Positions 23,616 through 34,063 of a stretch of DNA of 64,000 nt are shown in pieces. The first letter of the stretch is position 1, and the number at the start of each line of letters is the position of its first letter. The notes under the pieces were generated by a model. That model did not search any database. It was not told where the DNA came from and saw only the letters and a program-made list of their open reading frames with translations. Source of the stretch: Cryptomeria japonica (Eukaryota; Streptophyta; Pinopsida; Cupressales; Cupressaceae); contig NC_081409.1 in the NCBI RefSeq assembly GCF_030272615.1, positions 477,620,573 through 477,684,572 of the forward strand, given 5' to 3'. A program made the position numbers and the translations under genes.

Positions 23616-25481
23616 ATGATGAAGAGGGAAGGTCCAAAGTTTAACAGGGAAAATTTTGGTATATGGAAAGACAGGATGAAGATATTCATCAAAAGCATGG
23701 GTGTTCAACACTGGAGTTATGTTGAAAATGTATATGTTATTCCTACCAGTACTCTCACCGATGACCAAAAGAGAGAGATACAAGAAAATGGACAAGTCAT
23801 GGAAGCTCTCATCAGTAGTCAATCTGACATTGAGTTTATTGATGTTCAGGACAAGGCAAATCCCAAAGAGGTATCGGATGCTTTTGAAAATATCTATGGT
23901 GGTGATGAGCATGTAAAACAAGCTAAGGAAGAGAGCTTGAGAGGAAAGTTTGAAGATATGTGGATGGTTGAAGGAGAGACCATTCAGCAGTATGCAATAA
24001 GAATCAAAATAGTTGTTGGAGAAATAAAGAGTGCAGGTGGCAAAATAGAAGATTCCACTGTGGTAAGTAAAGTCCTGAGATCCCTGTTGCCGGTCTATGC
24101 AATAACGGTTGCTGCTATTCAGGAGCTGAGATCAACAGACAAGTCTAAGGCGTCCTTGGACTCCATCATAGCCAAGTTGACAGCCTATGAGCTGAATAGC
24201 TTTGATGGTAGTGTTCAAAAGCCAAAATCAGCTTTTAAAGCTTCTGCTATACCATCCAGAAAAGGAAAAGAGGCTAGCACTAGTGGGGAACCTAATCAGA
24301 ATAGAGAAATGAAGGATGAAGAGTTTCTGATGGAATTTGAATCTCTTCTTGCCAGGAGATTTCCAAAAGGGACCAGTAAATACAAAGGTAAGCTTCCTTT
24401 GAAATGTTTCTCCTGTAACCAGATAGGACATATTGCTATGAACTGTCCTAATAGTGACAACAAGGATAAACCGAAAAGGTTCAAGAAATTCAAAGGAGGA
24501 AACCGGAGAAATTGTTTTTTGGCAATTGATGAAGGTGTCACAGATGAGGAATCAGAAGATGAAGAGAATGAAGACATTGTGTTTGTTGCTATAAAGGAAG
24601 ATGTGGCAGACAAGAAGGCTCTTGTCTCCCAGTTTGATGATTCTAATGAGTGGATCATTGATAGTGGCTGTTCTCACCATATGATTGGTGATCGGAGCAA
24701 TTTTCTATCCTTAGAGGAGTATGATGGTGGTGTGGTTCACTTTGGCAATGATGCACCATGCATGGTCAAAGGCAGAGGGTCCATCTCTTTGAATGGAAAG
24801 AGTAGTGCTGACAATGTGTACTGGGTTGATGGTCTCAGACACAACCTTCTAAGTGTTGCCCAGCTAAATGATAGTGGTCTCACTCTACAATTCAAGAATG
24901 GAGTTTGCAGAATCAAAGGTAAAGATGGTAAATTGGTAGCCACTGGCATGCAGACTAAAGGTAACCTATTTCATCTGAATGCAAATATAAGTACATGTCT
25001 TATGGCTAAGCTTGATGATAGCTGGATATGGAATACGAGATTCTGCAATGTGAACTTTGATAACATTGCGAAGGCTAGTAAGATCAAGGCAGTTAGAGGG
25101 TTGTCGATGCTGAGCAAACTGGATAATACCTTGTGTAGAGAATGTCAATTGGGGAAAATGTCTTCCTCAACCTTTGAAGGTAAATCTTTCACTGCTAACA
25201 ACTTGCTTGATCTTGTGCATACTGATTTATGTGGTCCTATGAAAACTAGAAGTGTGCAGGGTGATAGGTACTTCATGATTCTCACTGATGACTGCTCAAG
25301 AATGATGTGGATCACATTCTTGAAAGACAAGTCTGAAGATTTTGGGAAATTCAAAGCTTTCAAAGCATTAGTGGAGAAGGAAAGCGGTAAAAGGATCAAA
25401 TGTCTCAGAACTAATCAAGGAGGAGAATTCACTTCCAGTGAATTCAACAAGTATTGTGAAGAATTTGGCATCAAGAGATAG
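23616..25481 (+). pseudogene. gag: Copia-2 gag, protease and integrase core
   Basis: 621 codons from ATG 23616, 70 bases after the LTR. Gag N-terminus [13 protein letters not shown], central gag helices, zinc knuckle [14 protein letters not shown] (about residue 265), protease [14 protein letters not shown] (about residue 347), pre-integrase zinc region ending CRECQLGKM, integrase HTDLCGP with the first Asp. The second catalytic motif reads LRTNQGGEF where RxDxGGEF is expected, so Asp became Asn. The frame stops at a TAG in place of Gln in KRQLSAP; a second TAG follows in the PQQNG motif. Both are CAG to TAG. Confidence 0.93.
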
Positions 25482-26836
25482 TTGTCTGCCCCCCGGACTC
25501 CACATTAGAATGGCCTAGTAGAGAGGAATAAATGGACTATGGTTGAAGCAGCTAGAACCATGTTGATCCAAGGAAAGGTTGCTCACACCTTTTGGAGAGA
25601 AGCGGTGAGCACTGCAGTCTACACTATGAACCGGGTACTCATCAAAAAGGGTAAGGACAAAACTCCTTATGAGTATTGGATCGGTAAGACACCTGTGGTT
25701 AACTACTTTAAGGTATTTGGTAGCAAAAGTTACATCAAGAGGAGTGAACACCGATAAATTTGAAGCTAAATGTGATGAGGGAATATTTCTAGGATATTCC
25801 ACCAAGAGTAAAGCTTTCAAGTGCTACAAAAATAGGACTCAGAGAATTATGGAAAGCATCAATGTAAGAGTTGATGAATCCTCTGAGAAGACTGAGGAAA
25901 CCGGCAGTGAGCAAGCTGTAAATGAACCAGTTGCAACCTTCTGGGAACCGATTGTCAGTCAGCCAAGTACCAGTAACAGACGAGGATGAAGAAGAAAAGA
26001 AAGAAGAACCAGTTAGGACCATTCCTTGGTATGTCAAGTTGAATCATGATCCCAAGCAGATCATAGGTGATAAGGATGCAGGAATCCTTACCAGAAGAAA
26101 GATTAGAGAAAACTCATGTATGATCTCTGAATTTGAGCCTAAGTCATTCAAAGAGGCTCATAAAGATGAAGACTAGATCAAGGCAATGGAAGAAGATCTT
26201 GACCAGATAGAGAAAAATGGTACATGGTCCTTGGTACCCAGACCAGAACATAAAAATGTCATTGGCACCAAATGGGTGTTCAGAAATAAGTTGAATGAGG
26301 ATGGCACAGTGATTAGGAATAAAGCCAGACTGGTATGCAAAGGATATGCTCAAGAAGAAGGTGAAGACTATGGGGAAACCTTTGCTCCTGTAGCCAGATT
26401 GGAAGGAGTTTGTATGCTTCTTGCATATGCAGCTTTTAAGAGATTCAAGGTATATCAAATGGATGTAAAATATGCATTCCTAAATGGTGTACTTGAAAAG
26501 GAGGTGTATATTGAGCAACCAGATGGGTTTACCCTATCTAAAGACAGTGACATGGTATGTAGGCTACATAAAGCATTATATGGTCTAAAGCAAGCACCTA
26601 GGGCATGGTATGAGTGCCTACATTCCCATCTTGTGAAGATTGGATTTGAGAGAACAAGTGAAGATAGCAATATCTACTTGAAGTCTAAAGGAGATCAGAT
26701 TCTGATCTGTGAAGTTTTTGTTGATGACATCATCATTGGTGGAGATGACAAGATGAGTCATGAGTTTGTTGATGAGATGAAGAAAGAGTTTGAGATGTCA
26801 CTCATAGGGGAGATTAAGTTCTTCATTGGACTGTAA
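25482..26836 (+). pseudogene. pol: Copia-2 integrase end and reverse transcriptase
   Basis: After the two stops, 25539-25757 carries the catalytic Glu region remnant (VERNKW) and KTPYEYW. A frame change at about 25740 leads to CDEGIFLGYSTKSKAF, and another near 25930 leads to VKLNHDPKQIIGD. A TAG at 26174 precedes 26186-26836, a 216-codon RT stretch with [46 protein letters not shown] and the catalytic FVDDIIIGG. It ends at a TAA after FFIGL (normally FFLGLQ). Confidence 0.92.
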
Positions 26837-27670
26837 ATCTAGCAGATGAAAGATGGAATCTTCATCACTCAGTCCAAATATGTCAAAGAGGTGTTGAAGA
26901 CTTTTGGCATGGAATATAGAAAATTAGTTGGTACACCGATGGTGACCGGTTGCAAATTGACAAAGGAGGATGATTCTGCACTGGTTGATGAGAAGGAATA
27001 CTGATCAATGATTGGCAAGTTGCATTATGTAGTGCATAGCAGACCAGATATTGCACATGCAGTTGGCATCACTGAAAGGTTCCAGAAGAGTCCAAGAGAA
27101 TCTCACTTGAGTGTAGTCAAGCGGATTCTTAGGTATCTGAAGGGAACAGTTGACTATGGATTGTGGTACCCATACAGCAATAATTTCAATCTAAAAGTAT
27201 TCACAAATGTTGATTGGGCTGGTAATGTGGATGACCAGAAGAGCACAACCGGTGGTGCATTCTTTCTCGGTGGTAGACTGGTCTCATGGATGAGTAAAAA
27301 GCAGAGTTGCATCTCTCAGTCTATAGCAGAAGTTGAGTATGTTGCAGCTTTCATGAACTGCACTCAGACAATCTGGATGAAGCATGTACTGGAAGGCTTC
27401 AAGATCCCTGTATCTAAACCGGTAAGTATATTCTGTGATAACACAAGTGTTATCAATATATCAAAGAATCCGATTTTACATTCTAGAACCAAGCATTTTA
27501 AGCTTAAGTATCATTTCTTGAGGGAAAAGGTTCAAAATAAAGAGATTGCACTAGAGCATGTGTCCAGTAAGGAGCAATTAGCAGACATATTCACCAAGCC
27601 TCTCCCAAAGACAACATTTGTGCATTTGAGAGGTGAATTAGGGGTATTGCCCCTTCAGGAGCTGAACTAA
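26837..27670 (+). pseudogene. pol: Copia-2 RNase H and polyprotein end
   Basis: The connection (QSKYVKEVLKTFGME) has stops at 26836, 26843 and 27002. RNase H runs 27008-27670: VFTNVDWAGN (normally TDADWAGD, so the first catalytic Asp is Asn), SIAEVEYVA with the Glu, IFCDNTSVI with the third Asp, HSRTKHF, then IFTKPLPK and the end LGVLPLQELN at TAA 27670. Two catalytic residues remain. Confidence 0.92.
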
Positions 27671-27913
27671 AAGTGATTGTTCCACATCAGTCAGGTACTG
27701 GAAAGACAAAGTTTTGGTTGATTGGTGTGTTGAAGGATGCTACTCCTCGGGGGGAGTAGCATGATGAAACAGTGATGACTGTACCTCCACTTTGGCATTG
27801 TTGTCAAAGGGGGAGAAGGAGTGAAGCCAAAAGATATCTATAGCAAATGGGGACAAGATGTGAAGCAGAGAAGATATCTTTTGTATATTGCCATCAATGC
27901 CAAAGGGGGACAT
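27671..27913 (+). promoter_or_regulatory. Copia-2 3' untranslated part with hairpin and two polypurine tracts
   Basis: GCTACTCC...GGAGTAGC at 27739-27760 is an 8-base perfect inverted repeat with a G-rich loop. A first tract TCAAAGGGGGAGAAGGAG lies at 27796-27814. The second, TGCCAAAGGGGGACATTG at 27898-27915, directly precedes the 3' LTR and sits between TGCCAA and TTGGCA. Confidence 0.85.
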
Positions 27914-29518
27914 TGTTGGCATTATGTGAACGGGCATGAGCCTTATGTGAACTGGCATGAAGACATAATGATATTGTATGTTGTCATTGATGTCAATATG
28001 GGACATAGTGTGAACCGGCACATGTGATAAGTGAAGAGAAAGGAACCGGCATATGTGTGAACCAGTTTATATGCCAAAGTGAAGTGGCATATTTGTTCAA
28101 GGTGAACCGGCATGAAGTTATGGGAACCGGCACATGGAAGCATTGTATGACTACTGGTTGGTAGGTAGCTTCCACTTTGGGGTTTCCAGTTGGAGTACCT
28201 CAAGTCTATGTGACTCAATCAGTGATCTTTGTGTGATGAGTTAGCAGTATGATGGAGGACAAATCGTGTTGCCACGTAAGCTCTGTGTGCATGAAGGATC
28301 TTGCATGAAGATGACTATTCCTATCTACCTCGGGAATGTGCGAAGTCTGTCAAATGGTGATAACGCATGGTGGGTTATCAACCACCATGAAAACGGTGGA
28401 TAATGGATGATGGAGAATGTCTTGAGATCGATTCAAGATTGTTGCATTTAATGTTGCATGATTCAACAGTCAGGATGGAATTGTTTGAATTGCTTAACCT
28501 AACAGGTTTAGGGTTTAGGGTTTTTGCTACCGACCTGTATGTCTCCTATAAGGTCGATGTTGGGTTTCTTTCTGAGGTTGTTGGCAAAATTTGTGAGTGT
28601 GTATCCAAGGAAAGTGATACGTGATTCTTACCAGACCAAAGGAGAGAAGAGATACCTGCAAAGTGAATGTGCAGAAGGAAAAGAGGAGCCTAAACGGATA
28701 TGCATTAGCATTAAGTGTTGTTAACAGATCATTGTAATACATGTTGATCTCTAACCACTTCAATAGTTGTAAAATCCCCTAACAGGGTAGCCTTAACTGG
28801 CTTGATTCAAAATCCCTTAAATCGGGTGGTCTTAACCGGCTTGTTTCAAATCCTTAACCGGGTAACTTGAGGCTAATGAGTTCTGAGAAGCTAGAGAAGC
28901 TTAGGAGATCCTTTCAGCTATTGAGTTATTGAAATCCTCTAGCAAGGTGACCCTACTGGGTTTAACCCTTAACCGGGTGATCCTTAACAGGATCGGTTCT
29001 TACCAGAACCTATTGTAATGTCCTTAACCGGACAAGGCTCCTAACAGAGCAGACTTCTAAAGAGTTCAAAAATAGCTTGTGGGTATTCATCCCCACCGTG
29101 GTTTTTCCCAGTTGGGTTTCCACGTGAAAATTAAGTGTGTCATGTGAAATGCTTTTGCCTTGTGATGTTTTGTTTTATCTATTAAGCACATGAAGGTTCT
29201 ATGTTTTATGCCTATCTATAAAACATATTGAACTCATTGTTGTGAAGATTTGATGGTCAAGTTTACTAGTTTATGCATGAGAATATAATGATACTGTTGT
29301 ATTGAGTTAAGAGGAAAGCTTATTGAGTGACCGGTTCATGACTAATTGAGCTATATTGGATGTTACCGGTTGCACTCTGTTTTACCGGTATCCCTGTTTA
29401 TCAGTCATTCAGGGTATTTGATGTCAAACCAGTTTTTGACTATATTTGTGTTTGTACTAATTCACCCCCCCCCCTCTCAATACCGGTTTGGTACTAGTTG
29501 TTCATCATTGAGTTATCA
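27914..29518 (+). repeat. Copia-2 3' LTR
   Basis: TGTTGGCATTATG...GTTATCA, 1,605 bases, aligned to the 5' LTR throughout. Short open frames shared by both LTRs (for example 22521-22751 and 28403-28724) are too short and unlike any protein to call. Confidence 0.95.
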
Positions 29519-29915
29519 AAATCATTCACATAAATAGATATGATGCAGTGATAATTAAACCCACAAAGAGGCAAATTCTCAAGATTGAACACACAGATTC
29601 AAGTCTTTCACCCAATATATGTTTTCTTCATTCATTCAAAGATAAATAATGATTCAACATGATTATCAATCTGAAAGAAACATACAACAAATAGTAATAA
29701 ACCCAAAACCTCTTGGATTTCTCCAAAAATCCAAACCCCTCTTCAGTTTTGAAACCTTCCTTAAATAACATCAATTATTTTTTTTACCCTTACTAAGTAA
29801 TTTTCTGTGGTAAACAATTACCAACAGAAATAGTTTGAAAATATAACTGTAAATAACAGAAAAAATCTTTTGAGAGAGATAAAAGAGGACATGTCCTCAG
29901 AAATGAAAACAAATC

Positions 29916-32900
29916 CTAACTAGGTGTTGGGGATCTTTGAGTTGCACCATCCTCGGCATTCACATTCAGCATTGCCTTCCATTCCTTTTATGTCGTGATG
30001 AACTCCTATAAAGATGGAATACTGGGAATTTTTACAAATGTCATCCTCTGTTTCCACGCCTCTTTCTCTAGCCGGATCTTCTTGATTTTATCCACATAGT
30101 TAGGTAACTGAACTGCGTAAATGAATAATACAGCTGGAAACCTTTGTGAAATCAGTTGTCGTGAGTGTTTCATTCTTCTTAACTTCAGTTATAGCATCAC
30201 AAAAAAGTTATGCAACCATATTCATGTTCTTTTCTACTTGGTCATCGCCCCAGAGATAAGTGGTATGAATATGTCTTAATTTAGTTGCCAAATTCTGACA
30301 TACTCTCTTTATTTCTTTCTCCCACTTGATGAATTCCACACATCATGTCTTGAGTGTTGCATTCCTCCAATCAATATTGCGCTTACCAGTGAATAGGAGT
30401 GATTCATCAACTGTTTTAAGTGATTTTTCAGTCAGAAACTTAGCCACTCCATACCTTTGAATTTTATTAATCTATAAAGAGGCAGACGTCCATTTGGTTT
30501 CTTCACTCTTCCACATTTTAACATGTGACTAAATGTCTTCTATTAACAGTGAGGTTTCATCAAACACTTTTATGGATTATTGAATAAATTTGCAACCGTC
30601 ATTAATGACTCAATTCACCAAATTGTCAAAAACAGTTGCGATGGCCTTTCCCCTTTGGATTTGACTCAATAAATTTTGACTGGCAAATGATGTGGGATCA
30701 AAAGATTGGGAATCTTGAGCTAACAGATTAGGAGAAGAAGATACATTGTTGATCGCATCAATGTAATCTACCAGCACTCTGATCGTTTGTTTCAGGTCCT
30801 TATCCTTCCCATCCTTTTACGAACGGGTTAGCATGCATTTTTCAGAAACTTCAAAGTGATGGTTATTTTTATCCCTGTTAGCAACTCCAAGCTCTACTTT
30901 CTACACGTGGTAACTATCGGCAAAAAGCCCAAATACTTCTCTATCAACCGTTGACTTCGCAACCTTCGCCATCCATTTACCTGTTTTATCATCAATCCCT
31001 AACCTTGTCATTGCCTTTGCCTTTTTTGGCTAACATGTTTTCGTCACATACTTACTCACAACATTGCCAATTGGCAGGGTGATGCGAACAATATTTTTCT
31101 TTTTGTTTAGAGATGACACTAGCCATTAGGGAGAACTAACAACAGAATCCTTTAGGATTAAAGACTTCTCCTGAGTCTGTTCTTTAAAACCAAGAGAAGT
31201 GTAAAGGTTTTCAGCAAAATCCAGATCAATATCATCACCGAAGTGATCCATCTTTGACAACTTACATTCTTCTGGCAACATATCCTTCTCACCTTCTTTG
31301 CTCGGGTCTAGATCTAAAGTGTTATGTGACCTGCCCTTCACTCATACCGGTTTTTGCCCTTTATCTAATCACACGAATAGAAACAAGTGATCTGATAGCC
31401 TCTTTAGCTGTAGAGGTGGGTTTTTTATGGTGAGAAAATTTCTTGGTTTTTATTTATGTTCCTGCAAGACAAATATTTTCAGAAATGTTAGCATTAGGAG
31501 CCCTAAAAACAACTTGTTTAATCATTTGTGATTCTAAACTCTGAGCATCCAATCATCTCATTCTAGAAAGCCAATGTACGGTTCTTTGAATCAGGGTTAT
31601 TGCCTTGACATCGATTTCATCCTTTTCATACTCAATCCAACTTATCTCATCTAAAGGCTTCGATTTGATTCTATCAAATTCAAGATCAAGGACATCTTTG
31701 TCATGATTTGTAACCCCCTCAAAATTCACCTCCAGCTTCAAATCAATAATCTGTTGGATCCTCAATCTACTATAGTCTCTTAACCTGACTTCAAACTCAT
31801 CTTTACAGTCCTCCCAAAAATGTTCTAAATGAGCAGAAGGGGCATAACTTTTTCCTAATTTAAAGGTCTGAACAACAAAGAGTTTATTATCAAAACTATT
31901 TCTAGCTTGATAGAAACCAAAATTGAATTTTTTTACATCAACTCCAACACTAGTTCCATCTGTAAAAGATTTGCAAGAAAAATAACCTAACTCAAGGGGA
32001 AAGAGGGCTTCATGATCACTTAAATCTGCATACTTTTTAATCACATGGGCCAATTGTCTACAAAACTCTGCTAACACAAAATAATCAAAAGCATACCGAG
32101 GCAATTTCATGGGTTCCTCCTCAAAACCATCCACCCGAAGCTAAGTGAAGTGGGAATACTGAATATAGTATCTCTTGTATACTCTGATTAATTGTTGAGC
32201 CTCTTCAGAAATCCTTCTTTCCAGATTTCCTGTCAATTCTGCAAACATTCTTCTAGTAAAAACATCATGAACCCGTCTATAGTTTTCCAAAGCCTTTTCA
32301 CTCTGAAAACAGGGATAGAATTCAAAAACCCTAAATTCCTTCAAACACTGGGGCTCGAGGTACTCCTTGCCATTCTTTTGTGCATGCCAAATAATATATA
32401 AGATATGAAGACATGTAGAAATCCTTCTCCCCAAACCGTGCTTGTTTCAATTGATCCTGGAGCGCTTGTGCAATAACCTCTCCCCAATCAATGTAGTAGG
32501 ATCCTTCTAAGATGACTTGGATGAAATGATACATCCATTCTGTGAACAAATAAGAATCAGCCACTCCCTTAACCTTATGCAACAAAACTATCAAATCCCT
32601 AATGTAGGGTTTCACATGATCTCTATTCAAGCATTTTGGTAAGTGAGAACCACCTCTCTAAGGTTTAATCAACTAGCTTTTAGTAATAACATATCTATGC
32701 TTGTCTGCCTTCTCATGAAATCTTATAACAAAAAGGGAAGGGGTAAATTTGGAGTATGCATCCCTCTCAAGAATTCTAAATACTGAGACGATTGTTTCTT
32801 GATTCATTGTTAACAAGACTTGACCATCATCTTTCCTTATATACTGGTGTCTAATATCAAACCTACTGATGCATTCCCTCACCAATTTTGGACAAATGAT

Positions 32901-33110
32901 CGCTAAAGGAAATGTTGCAGCTTCCACCAAACCACTAATTGCTATCTCAGTCATGAATGGTTTTGACATTGGACTCTTTAACCTCCCTAAGAGGTCACCC
33001 ATGTCAAAATCTCTTAGGGCAGTGTCACTGAATTCAGGATGCACACATTCTAAACTAGCAGCATTTCTGAATAAATAAAATGCAGACTTCAGTTTCACTA
33101 ACTCAGCCAT
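29916..33110 (-). pseudogene. U3-encoded long ORF, left LTR copy
   Basis: About 1,065 codons from the ATG at 33110 to a TAG at 29916-29918; start and stop are both conserved in the other LTR. N-terminal part: ALRDFDMGDLLGRLKS, then a helical domain. Middle part (32630-31553): FEFYP...SEKALENYRRVHDVFTRRMF and GFEEEPMKLPRYAFDYFVLA. The C-terminal part is charged and probably coiled coil. This copy has stops near 32673 and 32141, an extra base near 32330 relative to the other LTR, and a poorer C-terminal third. No enzyme motif, signal peptide or convincing membrane segment is seen. In the genomic RNA it would be the last ORF, after integrase, where Athila/Tat relatives may carry env-like or auxiliary ORFs. 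Function unknown. Confidence 0.7.
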
Positions 33111-33175
33111 TAAAATAGAATTCCTCGAGCAGGAAAAAACCAGAAGTAAAAGCCAACAGGAAAATGGAAGAACTG

Positions 33176-33190
33176 AACTCACCTTGTGTC
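33176..33190 (-). promoter_or_regulatory. Consensus 5' splice site in U3, conserved in both LTRs
   Basis: On minus CACAAG/GTGAGTTC matches the plant donor consensus. It lies about 70 bases upstream of the U3 ORF ATG and is identical at 50663-50677. No acceptor has been assigned, so use as an intron is a guess. Confidence 0.3.
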
Positions 33191-33908
33191 AACAAATTCC
33201 TGAAATCCCTATGCTTGCAGAAAAAGTTAACCTCTTACCACCTCCAGCGCCATATCAAAAACTGACTGAGTTGTTGGTAAAATCATCGCTTATAACGGTG
33301 TCGTATATCAAATTTAAATTCATTGAGAAACAAATCTGCCTCACACATACCGAAGATTTTGATATGACAAGCATTAAATACAATCTCTTAACTTTCGTCA
33401 CCTCACTCATTCCACTCATTGCAACTATTTTGACGCGTGTCATTAACTTAACTTTCCATGATTACAAACATCCAATCATGTGCCTTGAAAAATTTGACGC
33501 TAGCTATTGTCTTTGAAAGAAGAGTCCTGGGCGTACAAAATGAATCATAACATTCCCTTATTGAACCCCATGAACCCAAAGAACACAAAAATTCAAGTCA
33601 ATTCACACATGTTCAACCATGTTTATGTATTTATCAAGAAATACTCCCGACTATATTGAAAAGAAAAGAGAAATAACCGACTTGAACGAAAACAAAAAGT
33701 ACAAGGTAGTTCATGCTGGTTCAAATAGGTTCACACAAGTTCGATAAGGTACACATTTTACAAACTACCGACCTTACATTTAAAGAATAGGATACAAATT
33801 ACCATAGAAGTAACTTGCCCAAAATGAACCTTGATCATGACATGAACTAGAACACAAAAATTGAAAGATGACGGCAAAACCTAGGATATAGGCAAACTTT
33901 TGCCAACA

Positions 33909-34063
33909 TCAGCTCTGACTGGGGACTGGATTTCATTCCTTAAATACAGAGAACTCCAAACTCTGGTTCCGCATAACTAAAACTAAGGAAGGGATAAATG
34001 GACACAAAAATAAGACAAAAACAAAACAAAACAACAAAAACTATATACAAAGGATGAACATCT
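33909..34063 (-). other. Gypsy spacer between integrase and 3' LTR
   Basis: 155 bases with an (A)nC-rich run on plus (about 34011-34050) and no ORF. A purine tract is expected here. The minus strand reads GGAATGAAATCCAGTCCCC near the LTR, which is only partly purine. Confidence 0.5.

Larger units (their letters stand above)
21946..29518 (+). mobile_element. Copia-2: full-length Ty1/Copia element, decayed, relatively young
   Basis: 7,573 bases with LTRs 21946-23546 and 27914-29518, primer site, gag-pol, polypurine tract and target duplication. By eye the LTRs differ at 7 of the first ~200 bases, far less than in Copia-1. The only plus-strand element in the window. It sits in the left Gypsy LTR, 355 bases from its end. 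Confidence 0.95.
29519..33908 (-). repeat. Gypsy left LTR (3' LTR), main part
   Basis: Resumes after Copia-2 with AAATC and matches 40409-42008 and then 48601-51380 of the right LTR. It ends ...TTTGCCAACA at 33908, next to the integrase end. No clear polypurine tract is visible at 33909-33960, which is unusual. Confidence 0.9.

Noticed and set aside
23616-25481. 621-codon ORF as a host gene with a zinc finger
   Set aside because: It has gag, protease and integrase motifs between a Copia primer site and polypurine tract.
33184-33516. Plus-strand ORF of 110 codons, also present at 50671-51003
   Set aside because: Conserved only because both copies are LTR sequence; it is antisense to the element, lies in the promoter-distal U3 and has no motif.
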